Positions 1-7,117 of a DNA stretch of 36,862 nt are shown one piece after another (position 1 is the first letter of the stretch; each line of letters opens with the position of its first letter). Position numbers and translations under genes: made by a program. The stretch covers positions 1 through 36,862 of the forward strand of contig JAOAKE010000004.1 of the NCBI GenBank assembly GCA_026413805.1, read 5' to 3'. Under the pieces are notes generated by a model, which was given only the letters and a program-made list of their open reading frames with translations, ran no database searches and was not told the DNA's origin. The stretch is from Microcaldota archaeon. GTDB taxonomy: Archaea > Micrarchaeota > Micrarchaeia > Anstonellales > Anstonellaceae.

Positions 1-488
1 AGCTTACCCTGTGGGATGAGGCTGGCGAGCAGGGGCTTGGCGGCAACGTCACCTTCAAGGTAAAGGTCAAAGTGACCACTGACGTAATGGACATGGGGGT
101 TGAGCCTTCTTTTCTGTCAGTTGGAGCTGGTCAGCCAGCGCGCTATACTATAACCGTGGTGAACAAGGGCATAGGAGCAGACACTTTCACAGTTGGCTCG
201 AGAGGAGTGCGAAATTGGCTTTTCCAACGCAGCCTCTACATCCCTGCAGGCACTTCTAAGTCCATAAGCTATGAAGTTGTGGGTGAAGAGGAATCAGAAT
301 ATTCCCTGAAGCTCTGGGCGCGCTCCTCCTCTTCTGAGCAGATTTATGCAGAAAGGGAGGTTTCTCTTAGGGTGCGCACAGACTTGTTCTCAGACTATCG
401 CGCAGTAAATCACGGCGTGCTCTTGTTTCCAATAACCCAAGCCCCACTATATTTTGTAGTCGGGCTTTTGTCCAACCTGCTTCCCTGA
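1..488 (+). CDS. C-terminal part of a surface protein (truncated by window edge)
   Basis: The reading frame is open from base 3 with no start, so the gene begins outside the window. The visible ~161 residues look like an extracellular beta-sandwich repeat of the kind found in archaeal cell-surface proteins: alternating hydrophobic strands, with 'ARYTITVVNKGIGADTF' near the middle. A short hydrophobic stretch at the C-terminus (VLLFPITQAPLYFVVGLL) could anchor it in the membrane. The stop is immediately followed by elp3, so the two may be co-transcribed. The family cannot be named from this fragment. Confidence 0.7.
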   Translation, partial: LTLWDEAGEQGLGGNVTFKVKVKVTTDVMDMGVEPSFLSVGAGQPARYTITVVNKGIGADTFTVGSRGVRNWLFQRSLYIPAGTSKSISYEVVGEEESEYSLKLWARSSSSEQIYAEREVSLRVRTDLFSDYRAVNHGVLLFPITQAPLYFVVGLLSNLLP

Positions 489-497
489 GTGGTATTG

Positions 498-2156
498 ATG
501 CGCAAAGAAAGTTATTCTGCAAGCAGCGGCTATGCTGCAGCAGCTATCCAGCGGCTTATTGGGAAAATCCCACCATTCAAGCCAAGAAAAGATAAAGAAG
601 GAGAGGCAGGGCAGCGAATTTCTGCTGCAAAAGAAGCTGCTGCGCTGTTGGTTGAAAAAAAATTTCCGCTCTCGCAGGTGAAAAAATCAATCTCAGAAAA
701 ATACAAAATCCCATACCTTAAAAATTCCGAAATCCTCCGCTTCGTACCTCGCTCGCAAACCGCCCTTCGCTCTTTGCTTTTGAAGTCACCCTCCCGCACG
801 CTTTCAGGGGTTTCGCCAATTGCCATAATGCCACCTCCTGCTTCTTGCGGGGGCAACTGCATCTACTGCCCAAGAGGCGAGAACGCCCCGCAGTCATACA
901 CAGGGTTTGAGCCAACGACAATGCGGGCAATCCAAAATGATTATTCTGCCAGCAGGCAGGTGCTGGCACGCATTCGCCAATACAATCAGCAGGGCCACCC
1001 GACCGACAAGTGCCACCTTATAATAATGGGCGGAACCTTCCTATGCGTTGGGAAGAGAAAGCGGCATCTATTCATGAAAGAGGCATTTGAGGCCCTGAAT
1101 GGGAAAAAGGCGCATTCGCTTCGCCAAGCAATAGATGAGAACGAGCATGCCCCTCACAGGGCAGTGGGGGTGACATTTGAAACCCGCCCAGACTTTGCCT
1201 TTGAGCCGCATGCAGACGAGATGCTGCAAATGGGCGGGACACAGGTGGAATTGGGAGTGCAGTCGCTCTCTGACATTGTATATCGCAAAGTGAATAGGGG
1301 GCACACCATCGGAGATGTTGTGCGCGCCACCGCAGTGCTAAAGGACAGCGGATTCAAGGTGCTCTATCACATGATGCCTGGGCTTTTTTCCACCCCCAAG
1401 CAAGACATATCCTATTTTCGCAGGCTTTTTAGCTCTCCTGACTTTCGCCCAGACATGCTCAAGATATACCCCGCGCTTGTTGTTGCAGGCACTGGGCTTT
1501 ACCAACTTTGGAAGGCTGGAAAATTCTGCCCCTATGGCACAGAAGAGGCAGCAGAGGTTATAGCAAAGGCTACGGAATACATCCCTCCCTATGTGCGAAT
1601 AATGCGGGTTCAGCGCGACATCCCCTCCCCTCTTGTCTGCGCAGGAGTGAAAAATTCCAACCTGCAACAAATTGTTGAAAAAAAGCTCTCCGAAAGAGGC
1701 AAAAGGTGCCGCTGCATAAGGTGCCGCGAAATCGGAAGCACTGCAAGAAAAGGTGCGCCAGTAAGGCAGCTTAACCTAAGCCTGCAGAGGATAGATTACC
1801 AGGCAAGCAAGGGCAAGGAGGTATTCCTCTCGTTTGAGGATGTGGAAAAAGGCCTGCTTGCTGCCTTTCTCCGCCTGAGAATCCCGCATAAAAGCCACCG
1901 CAAGGAAATAAGAGGCATTTCTTCAATAGTCCGCGAGCTGCACGTCTATGGGCAGGAGGCTGAAATAGGGCAGCGAAGCGAGGCCAAATTCCAGCACAAG
2001 GGATTGGGGAGGCGCCTGATGGAAGAGGCGGAAAAAATCACAAAAGAGGAGTTTGGCTTGGAAAAAATATGCGTGATTTCAGGGCCAGGGGCGCGAGGCT
2101 ATTACCGAAAGCTTGGCTACTCATTAAACGGGCCCTATATGGCAAAAAGAATATGA
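498..2156 (+). CDS. elp3: Elp3-family tRNA U34 carboxymethyl/acetyl transferase (radical SAM + GNAT)
   Basis: Archaeal Elp3 (about 552 aa) makes the cm5-type modification of wobble uridine in tRNA, using a radical-SAM domain and a C-terminal acetyltransferase domain. The radical-SAM cysteines are in CGGNCIYCPRG (about residues 117-124), followed by the family motif QSYTGFEPTTMRAI and by IIMGGTF. The C-terminal 90 residues have the GNAT signature (FQHKGLGRRLMEEAE, then GARGYYRKLGY). A GTG at 489 abuts the previous stop, but the ATG at 498 has GAGTGGT a few bases upstream and is preferred. Length is normal for archaeal Elp3. It could act on tRNA-Gly(UCC), whose gene lies in this window; that link is inference. 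Confidence 0.95.
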   Translation: MRKESYSASSGYAAAAIQRLIGKIPPFKPRKDKEGEAGQRISAAKEAAALLVEKKFPLSQVKKSISEKYKIPYLKNSEILRFVPRSQTALRSLLLKSPSRTLSGVSPIAIMPPPASCGGNCIYCPRGENAPQSYTGFEPTTMRAIQNDYSASRQVLARIRQYNQQGHPTDKCHLIIMGGTFLCVGKRKRHLFMKEAFEALNGKKAHSLRQAIDENEHAPHRAVGVTFETRPDFAFEPHADEMLQMGGTQVELGVQSLSDIVYRKVNRGHTIGDVVRATAVLKDSGFKVLYHMMPGLFSTPKQDISYFRRLFSSPDFRPDMLKIYPALVVAGTGLYQLWKAGKFCPYGTEEAAEVIAKATEYIPPYVRIMRVQRDIPSPLVCAGVKNSNLQQIVEKKLSERGKRCRCIRCREIGSTARKGAPVRQLNLSLQRIDYQASKGKEVFLSFEDVEKGLLAAFLRLRIPHKSHRKEIRGISSIVRELHVYGQEAEIGQRSEAKFQHKGLGRRLMEEAEKITKEEFGLEKICVISGPGARGYYRKLGYSLNGPYMAKRI

Positions 2157-2182
2157 CTCTCGCTCCTTAAAACAAGCAAGCA

Positions 2183-2626
2183 ATGTTGTGGGAGTCCTTG
2201 CTCACAAACAACTATGATTGTGACAACTCCTCATTTTTGGTGGCAGATGTTGCTTCAAGGCTGGGCATGCCAACATGGTTTCTTATTTTTCCTAACCATC
2301 TTGCCATAAGGACAGAAGATTTCTTTTTTGAAACCACTTGCGGACGATATTTCAGCTTGCCTTCTGCTGCAGGTAGTTTGCCTTTAAGCTGCAAAGAAAT
2401 TTCTGCATCAGATACCTCAATTGCTGCTTTCATATCCTACTCAAACAGAGGAGTTGCAAAATTCAGTCTGGGAGATTACATCGGTGCAATTGAAGATTTC
2501 ACAAAAGCGATAGAACTCAACCCAAACTATGCAGAAGCCTACTACAACAGAGGGCTTGCAAAAGTCAAACTGAAAGATTACGACAGCGCATTTATAGATA
2601 TCTTAAAAGCAAAAAGACTTATTTGA
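2183..2626 (+). pseudogene. TPR protein with truncated transglutaminase-like N-terminus
   Basis: This 147-aa frame begins inside a transglutaminase-like/SirB1-type segment (CDNSSFLVADVASRLGMP, then FPNHLAIRTEDFFFE, with Cys and His in the expected order). It ends in about two TPR units (NRGVAKFSLGDYIGAIEDF, then AYYNRGLAKVKLKDYDSAF). Proteins of this type normally have a further N-terminal region before the Cys segment. Here only 26 bases separate the start from the elp3 stop, so the N-terminus seems lost. No Shine-Dalgarno is visible before ATG 2183. It may be a decaying fragment or a short functional TPR protein; I lean to the former because the next gene is also damaged. It converges on tRNA-Gly(CCC). 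Confidence 0.55.
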
Positions 2627-2631
2627 ACAAA

Positions 2632-2762
2632 TGCGGCTGCCGGGATTTTCAGCTTTTAGAAGCAAAAAAGCATTTGAACCCGGGTCGCAAGCTTTCTCCA
2701 AACCTTTTTCGTTTTTTCAGGTTGTGGGAAGCTCGAATCCTACCAGGCTGGACTACAGCCGC
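2632..2762 (-). tRNA. tRNA-Gly(CCC) with two introns (37/38 and 59/60)
   Basis: The 131-base gene folds into a full cloverleaf of 73 bases after two introns are removed. The acceptor GCGGCTG (2756-2762) pairs with CAGCCGC (2633-2639), and the discriminator is A. The anticodon stem is CGAGC/GCTTG with anticodon CCC at 2726-2728. Intron 1 (2694-2724, 31 bases) sits at 37/38. Its BHB is TTCC paired with GGAG, bulges CAC and AAA, and inner hairpin AACCT/AGGTT. Intron 2 (2646-2672, 27 bases) splits the T-loop at 59/60. Its BHB is textbook: T-stem CCGGG/CCCGG outside, TTCA paired with TGAA, bulges AAT and AAT, and inner helix GCTTTT/AAAAGC. CCA is not encoded. Glycine identity rests on the anticodon and the close match to the other two Gly genes here. 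Confidence 0.93.
2646..2672 (-). other. T-loop (59/60) intron of tRNA-Gly(CCC)
   Basis: A 27-base insertion between T-loop bases A59 and T60, bounded by a canonical BHB: exon TTCA with intron TGAA, two AAT bulges, and a 6-bp inner stem GCTTTT/AAAAGC. Removing it restores the loop TTCAAAT. Confidence 0.9.
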
Positions 2763-2782
2763 ACAGTATTCGTGTTCCAACC

Positions 2783-2813
2783 AGCTTGGTAATATAAAGC
2801 TTGGTAATATAAA
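2783..2813. repeat. Tandem 15-base repeat carrying TATA-like elements
   Basis: The unit AGCTTGGTAATATAA occurs at 2783-2797 and again at 2798-2812. Each copy carries a TATA-like core readable on both strands. It sits between tRNA-Gly(CCC), read leftwards, and the zinc-ribbon/TM2 gene, read rightwards, so it probably acts as a duplicated divergent promoter. The left copy is about 25 bases before the TM2 start region. For the tRNA, the nearer core is also at a plausible distance. Confidence 0.6.
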
Positions 2814-2815
2814 TA

Positions 2816-3075
2816 TTGCTTGCAAAACAATGCCATCAAGGCGCAAAGGCGCCTAGGCCGGAGACAACAAACCAATTATTGCAGCAATCCTAAGCTTCGT
2901 AATATCGGGCTTGGGGCACGTCTACCTTGGCAAGATAAAGAAAGGAATAGTATTCTTCATTGCAACAATCATCGGCACTTTCTTCTTTGTAATACCCGGA
3001 TTGATAGTCTGGGCAATAAATGTCTATGATGCATACATGGAAGCGCAGGGAAAGCCTGTTTGGAAGTTCGATTGA
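2816..3075 (+). pseudogene. Frameshifted zinc-ribbon/TM2-domain membrane protein
   Basis: From 2863 to 3075 one frame encodes a clear TM2 domain: DNKPIIAAILSFV, GLGHVYLGKIKKGI, then a second hydrophobic segment FFFVIPGLIVWAINVYDAY. That frame has a TAG at 2854 and no ATG after it. Just upstream, another frame reads KQCHQGAKAPRPE, which matches the zinc-ribbon tail that usually precedes this domain (CxxCGAKAPRPEDNKP type). The two join if one G is restored near 2863 (GAGAC instead of GAGGAC). A Cys codon also seems to be missing after CHQ. The likely start is TTG 2816. This is either a real frameshift in a decaying gene or a base-calling error; its function would be a small membrane protein of unknown role. 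Confidence 0.7.
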
Positions 3076-3100
3076 GGGAGACAAATTAAATTATTTTTGG

Positions 3101-3126
3101 GCGGAAGCTTTCTATGAAGCTTCCGC
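3101..3126. promoter_or_regulatory. Perfect 10-bp inverted repeat spanning the ADP-kinase start codon
   Basis: GCGGAAGCTT (3101-3110) and AAGCTTCCGC (3117-3126) are perfect complements separated by six bases, TCTATG. The ATG of the kinase (3114-3116) is therefore in the loop. An AT-rich TATA-like stretch at 3081-3096 would place transcription start near the ATG. The repeat could be a repressor operator over the start site or, if a longer leader exists, a hairpin hiding the start codon. Confidence 0.6.
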
Positions 3127-4112
3127 GCCAGGCTATTTTTGCATTCAATGCCAACATAGACCATCTTAAAAGCGCGGGGGAAGAGGATATCCTAAAGATA
3201 GAACAGGAGTTTCCTGAGATTGCCTCCGCGATGTCTGAGTCTTTTTCATGGGGAGTCCAGCGGGAAATGGCAATTGAAGAGCGAGCCTGCAAATTTTTTC
3301 TTTCAAACTTTGAGTTTGAGATGAAAATAGTAGGAGGGCAGGCAGGAAATGCTGCCGAGCAAGCCTCTGCACTTGGGGTGGAGTGCTACCTGCACACCAA
3401 TTTTGCAAACAGCGACCTTGTCTCCCTCTTTTCGCATCCTGAAAAAATTTTCCTTGCATCTGAGAATGGCTTTGTGCGAGCAAATGAGTTGTCAGCTTTG
3501 CAGCCTTCTGCCCACCACTTTGTCTTTGAAAACAAAGAAAGCCGAACGCGCTTCATTGCTTCTTATGACCCATTCCCGCTGCACCCTGATTCCAACTTTT
3601 GCAGGAATATCCAAGGGGTGCTGCCACAAATTGACAAGGCATTCGTTGGCGGCTTGCACCTTGCCAAGTCCCCTGCACAACTGCAAAGGTTCTTGGATGA
3701 AATGAAAAAGTGGAAGGAAGCCAACCCCTCACTTTTGATTTTTTTTGAGATGGGCGAGTTTCTCTCGCGTGAAGTCCTCAAGGCAGCCGAAAGCGAGATA
3801 TTCTCAATCGCCGACATTGTTGGGCTGAACGAGGTAGAGCTTGCTTCACTTGGCTTTGAGCTGCACGACATTTCTAAAAATATAAAAACAGCGCTTTTTC
3901 ATACCCCTGAAGAGCAGCAGGTCTTTCCCCACGAGAAGACCAATGCGGCTGCCCTTGAATTTGCCCGCAGGTGTGCAAGCTTTTTTGCGCAGACCGGTAG
4001 GCGGGCAGGCCTTGAAGACATAGTTGGCTACAAGCCGCAATTTATTGGCTCGCCGAAGCGCACAGTAGGGCTAGGGGACACCTTCTCCTGCGCCTATTTT
4101 CTTGCAGTCTGA
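3114..4112 (+). CDS. ADP-dependent sugar kinase (ADP-PFK/glucokinase family), short form
   Basis: These kinases phosphorylate glucose or fructose-6-phosphate using ADP, the archaeal modified Embden-Meyerhof route. The N-terminus has the substrate segment FNANIDHL and, near residue 75, GGQAGNAAEQASALG. The C-terminal part has NEVELASLG (NxxE metal-binding motif) and VGLGDTFSCAYF, whose Asp (GxGD) is the catalytic base of the ribokinase-like superfamily. At 332 aa it is well below the usual ~450 aa, so peripheral segments seem lost while the core is kept. Whether the substrate is glucose or fructose-6-phosphate cannot be told. The start lies in an inverted repeat (3101-3126). tRNA-Gly(GCC) converges on its end. 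Confidence 0.85.
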   Translation: MKLPRQAIFAFNANIDHLKSAGEEDILKIEQEFPEIASAMSESFSWGVQREMAIEERACKFFLSNFEFEMKIVGGQAGNAAEQASALGVECYLHTNFANSDLVSLFSHPEKIFLASENGFVRANELSALQPSAHHFVFENKESRTRFIASYDPFPLHPDSNFCRNIQGVLPQIDKAFVGGLHLAKSPAQLQRFLDEMKKWKEANPSLLIFFEMGEFLSREVLKAAESEIFSIADIVGLNEVELASLGFELHDISKNIKTALFHTPEEQQVFPHEKTNAAALEFARRCASFFAQTGRRAGLEDIVGYKPQFIGSPKRTVGLGDTFSCAYFLAV

Positions 4113-4127
4113 GCAGGAAGCAAAAGG

Positions 4128-4252
4128 TGCGACCGCCGGGATTTCCACCCCTGCTTCGGATTTGAACCCGGCTCGCGAGATTTTTGCGGACGATTCTGCA
4201 AAAACCATTGCCCTGGCAATCTCGAATCCTAACCAGGCTAGACTACGGTCGC
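4128..4252 (-). tRNA. tRNA-Gly(GCC) with two introns (37/38 and 59/60)
   Basis: The 125-base gene gives a 74-base cloverleaf once two introns are removed. The acceptor GCGACCG (4246-4252) pairs perfectly with CGGTCGC (4129-4135), and the discriminator is A. The anticodon stem is CGAGA/TCTCG with anticodon GCC at 4215-4217. Intron 1 (4182-4213, 32 bases) at 37/38 shows exon TTGC paired with intron GCAA and bulges CAG and AAA, although the inner helix is weak. Intron 2 (4142-4160, 19 bases) splits the T-loop between 59 and 60: T-stem CCGGG/CCCGG, TTCA paired with TGGA (one G-U pair), bulges AAT and AAT, and a minimal CC/GG inner stem. A TTTTAAAT element about 38 bases upstream is a plausible promoter. 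CCA is not encoded. Confidence 0.93.
4142..4160 (-). other. T-loop (59/60) intron of tRNA-Gly(GCC)
   Basis: A 19-base insertion flanked by an AAATCC direct repeat. The BHB uses exon TTCA with intron TGGA and two AAT bulges. Removing it restores loop TTCAAAT and stem CCGGG/CCCGG. It is among the smallest introns that could still form a BHB. Confidence 0.85.
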
Positions 4253-4320
4253 ACCGCAGAGTGGGATTTGCAAATTCCCATTTAAAACAATTGCGCTTTT
4301 TTTGGCTTCGCCGAATGTTT

Positions 4321-4328
4321 TTTATAAT
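4321..4328 (+). promoter_or_regulatory. TATA box for the pilin-like operon
   Basis: TTTATAAT inside a T-rich run, about 21-28 bases before ATG 4349. This spacing predicts a leaderless or nearly leaderless transcript. AGGTG at 4343-4347 is too close to the ATG to act as a normal ribosome site. Confidence 0.55.
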
Positions 4329-4348
4329 GTGTCTGAGCTTTTAGGTGC

Positions 4349-4978
4349 ATGAAGCGGTGCGGGTTCATCTTCTCACTGGACGCCTTTGTCGCATTCACAA
4401 TAATTACAATCACAGTCAGCCTCCTTATATTCATAATCGGGGTGCCAAAGGGCTACTATTCCATGCTGGAGCAAGCCCACCTTCTCTCATTTGACTGCCT
4501 GCAGGTCCTTTCTACCTCTTCTTTTTCAGGCTTTTCGCCGCCCACCTACCTGGACATAATTCTTTCAAATTCGCCGGGCCACCCCCTTTCAAGTGAGATA
4601 ATGAGAAACATTGTTGGAGGCAGCACAAATGTCTCGCGCAGGCCAATAATTCCAAAGGGATATGGGTTTGTTTTGGAAGACTTTGACTTCTCCACTGACA
4701 GCTGGAGGGTCCTTTACAATTCATCAGCAGACCCGCTTTCAGACCGTTTTGGAAAAGCCTATTCCAAGCTGCAAGCGTCATCAACAATCTTTGTCTCATC
4801 TTACAGCGTGCCTCCCTCTCCTGGAGAGTCCATGTATTGCTATATTTCTTGCAAGGGATACCAGCCAGACGGGTCTTATCGCTCCACTTGTGATGTTACC
4901 CCGTGCAGCAGGCCACTTGATAACTTCGGTGTAGGCGCAAACTCCCTTCACCTAGTCAAGCTCACAGTATTTGCGTGA
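4349..4978 (+). CDS. Pilin-like membrane-anchored protein, first gene of operon
   Basis: This 209-aa protein starts with a short basic head and a hydrophobic helix (FSLDAFVAFTIITITVSLL, about residues 8-26), the layout of archaeal type IV pilin-like proteins whose N-terminal helix is both anchor and assembly core. The rest is Ser/Pro-rich and predicted outside the cell, with a Cys cluster near the C-terminus (YCYISCKG, CDVTPC) that could form disulfides. It heads five same-strand genes (4349-8186) with little or no spacing. I do not recognise a named family. Confidence 0.7.
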   Translation: MKRCGFIFSLDAFVAFTIITITVSLLIFIIGVPKGYYSMLEQAHLLSFDCLQVLSTSSFSGFSPPTYLDIILSNSPGHPLSSEIMRNIVGGSTNVSRRPIIPKGYGFVLEDFDFSTDSWRVLYNSSADPLSDRFGKAYSKLQASSTIFVSSYSVPPSPGESMYCYISCKGYQPDGSYRSTCDVTPCSRPLDNFGVGANSLHLVKLTVFA

Positions 4979-4982
4979 TATT

Positions 4983-6641
4983 ATGAAGAATTCAAGCAGC
5001 AGGAAAGGATTTTTATTTACTCTTCTTGCGCTCTCCATCCTGGGCTTTATCCTCATGGTCATGCCTATTTGGATTGCCACCTTTGAAAAGGCAGACCAGC
5101 GGGCAGCAGCCAGATTCAAAGGGGAGGCAATGCGCTCCCTCTTTCATGCAATTTCCGATGAAACCTTTTCTGATTTTGCAAACGCCTCCTCATTTTTTGC
5201 CCTGCGAAAGCTTACCTTGTATGCCTCCAATGTCTCCACCCCGCTTCCGTGGAAGGATTCAGCTGCAACAGACCCGCGCAATCCCCACACCGATGCAGTT
5301 GCGGAAAGCATCCTCTCATTGGTTTTGGAAGGGAATGCCACCCCCACATCTGTTCCGTTGGTTTATTCTGATGAGGAAAAGAACGCCTACACCTTTAAGG
5401 CTTGGAAGGACAGGGTTGCCAAAGCAGTAAACATGATGGGTTTCAACATCTCCTTTTCAGACCTTAAGAACTTCTCCTTCCGCCAAAGAGATGAATGGAC
5501 TGTTGAAGCCTATTTTGAAATGGAGATGAACATAAGCGATTTTGAAAAAACCATGCGCCAGTCCAAGAGGCTTCGCGCAAACGTCTCCTTTCCAATAAAC
5601 GGTTTTCGCGATGCCATGGTTTCAAGGATGGACGCTGTCCAGAGGTGCAATTCAGGGAGTTTGTGCACTAACTTTGTAGAACGACAGATATTCCGCAATG
5701 ACCAATATCCCTCGCCTGCGAGCTTGCAGCCAGTCTTGCTTAGCAGGCCGCCGCGCGCTGTTGGGGGAGGGGCAGGCTGGTTCTATGGCCCTATTACAAG
5801 CCTTTACCCATATGAAATGGAAATAGACCAGCTTGCCAACATCTCAAGCTACATCCTTGTAAGAAGCTGGGATGAAAACCTCACCAATTATGCCAACCTA
5901 TACGGAGGAATAATCATTACCAACCTGCCATCGGAAATTACTTACAATGTCACAGAAGGGAGCTGCGAGTACAACATTACTGAGCAAACACGCTGCATCA
6001 ACTGCATAAGGCGCTACACCTCAAACATGCCGGGCTGTGCTGCCAGGGTTGAGCTTGTTCCTGCCACCATAATAAACAGGCCTTTCTTGGAAATAGGCGG
6101 CTCAGATTGGATAAACGAAATAAGGGCGGTGCGCCGGGCAGGCCTTCCTGACGAGCGGTATGTCCTTATAGAAAACCAATATTCCCTGCCTGAGCAAAAG
6201 CTTGAGGGACACCACAGGCTGTGGGACTTAAGCAGCATTAGGGATGTTTTAATGTGCGGCTTTTATGTGAAAGGCAAAGGCCCCTCTTTCTTCCAGAGAA
6301 TGCTAGCAGATGCACAAAACATCAACAACCCTGCCCTTGGTATTGAAAGCTTTGTAGTAGGGACATGGGCGGGCGGGAGCGAAGACAGCAGCTACTCCAG
6401 CCCGCCACAGGATGCTTCCCATGAAACCTTCTCTCGGCTGGACTGGGAATTTTACAGGCGGTGGTCAGGCGAAAAGATAAAGGGCATGCCTGGCTGCAAG
6501 AGCCGCGAGATGTGCGGAAGCCCGGACAACAATGCCACCAAGCTCGGAGTGGGAAGGTTCACCCTTACAACCGATTCTATCGCAAGATATGGGCTGGGAG
6601 AGCTCTCATGCACAAAATATCCCCAAGCAGGATGCAGCTGA
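4983..6641 (+). CDS. Large secreted/membrane-anchored protein of the pilin-like operon
   Basis: This protein has about 552 aa. The N-terminus has a basic head, one hydrophobic helix (FLFTLLALSILGFILMVMPI) and then a long extracellular region. That region has many possible N-glycosylation sites (NxS/T) and paired cysteines (for example CINCIRRY, and CKSREMCG near the end). A TTG at 4971 could start the frame within the previous gene, but ATG 4983 lies five bases after that gene's stop and gives a cleaner signal-anchor. It is much the largest of the five, so it may be a tip or adhesin subunit; that is inference from size and context only. Confidence 0.7.
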   Translation: MKNSSSRKGFLFTLLALSILGFILMVMPIWIATFEKADQRAAARFKGEAMRSLFHAISDETFSDFANASSFFALRKLTLYASNVSTPLPWKDSAATDPRNPHTDAVAESILSLVLEGNATPTSVPLVYSDEEKNAYTFKAWKDRVAKAVNMMGFNISFSDLKNFSFRQRDEWTVEAYFEMEMNISDFEKTMRQSKRLRANVSFPINGFRDAMVSRMDAVQRCNSGSLCTNFVERQIFRNDQYPSPASLQPVLLSRPPRAVGGGAGWFYGPITSLYPYEMEIDQLANISSYILVRSWDENLTNYANLYGGIIITNLPSEITYNVTEGSCEYNITEQTRCINCIRRYTSNMPGCAARVELVPATIINRPFLEIGGSDWINEIRAVRRAGLPDERYVLIENQYSLPEQKLEGHHRLWDLSSIRDVLMCGFYVKGKGPSFFQRMLADAQNINNPALGIESFVVGTWAGGSEDSSYSSPPQDASHETFSRLDWEFYRRWSGEKIKGMPGCKSREMCGSPDNNATKLGVGRFTLTTDSIARYGLGELSCTKYPQAGCS

Positions 6642-6651
6642 AAGTGAGAAG

Positions 6652-7113
6652 ATGCAAGCAGAGAAAGAAAAGATGCAAACCTGCGCAATGCGCGCGCAAG
6701 CAGCAACAGAGGTGCTTGTCCTTGTGGGCTTTGCGCTTGCCTTTATTTTGCCCTTTGCATTCCTTTTTCTGTCTACCACCTGGGGCGAGATAGGAAAGTC
6801 CTCCACACTCCAGGCAAAGATTGCTGTGCGAACCATTGCTGATGAGGCAGGCGAAGTCTATCTTCAAGGGCCAGGCTCAAAAAAAGTGATTTATGTCTAT
6901 TTTCCATCGGGAGTGGTTGATGGAGGGTTAAACGAAGGAATAGTGAGGCTGACTGTGGAAAGAGAAGGGCTAAGGCAGGACATTGTAAGCTATACATTTG
7001 CCAACATCTCGGGCTCTCTTTCAGGAAAAAGAATAGCAGGGATTCAAAGAATAAGGCTACAATATGTTTTTCCAGGAGATTATGTAAACATAAGCTATGT
7101 TGATTCCGGATGA
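6652..7113 (+). CDS. Class III prepilin-like protein
   Basis: About 153 aa. The N-terminus carries RAQAATEVLVLVGFALAF, matching the archaeal class III prepilin pattern (Q with E four residues later, then a hydrophobic helix), which is cut before the Q by an EppA-type prepilin peptidase. The frame is open further upstream, inside the preceding gene, but the start is placed at ATG 6652, ten bases after that gene's stop, with GTGAG upstream. ATGs at 6673 and 6688 are alternatives. The 6688 start gives the shortest leader (MRAQAATE), typical of class III pilins. The body is beta-rich with no cysteines after the leader. Its end overlaps the raw open frame of the next gene. Confidence 0.72.
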   Translation: MQAEKEKMQTCAMRAQAATEVLVLVGFALAFILPFAFLFLSTTWGEIGKSSTLQAKIAVRTIADEAGEVYLQGPGSKKVIYVYFPSGVVDGGLNEGIVRLTVEREGLRQDIVSYTFANISGSLSGKRIAGIQRIRLQYVFPGDYVNISYVDSG

Positions 7114-7117
7114 GTTT

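Noticed and set aside
2623-2856. Open frame over tRNA-Gly(CCC)
   Set aside because: It is entirely explained by the tRNA and its promoter repeats; no coding features.
2830-3075. TM2 gene read through an in-frame amber codon (pyrrolysine or recoding)
   Set aside because: The sequence before the TAG in that frame does not resemble the family, while another frame does; a one-base deletion explains it better.
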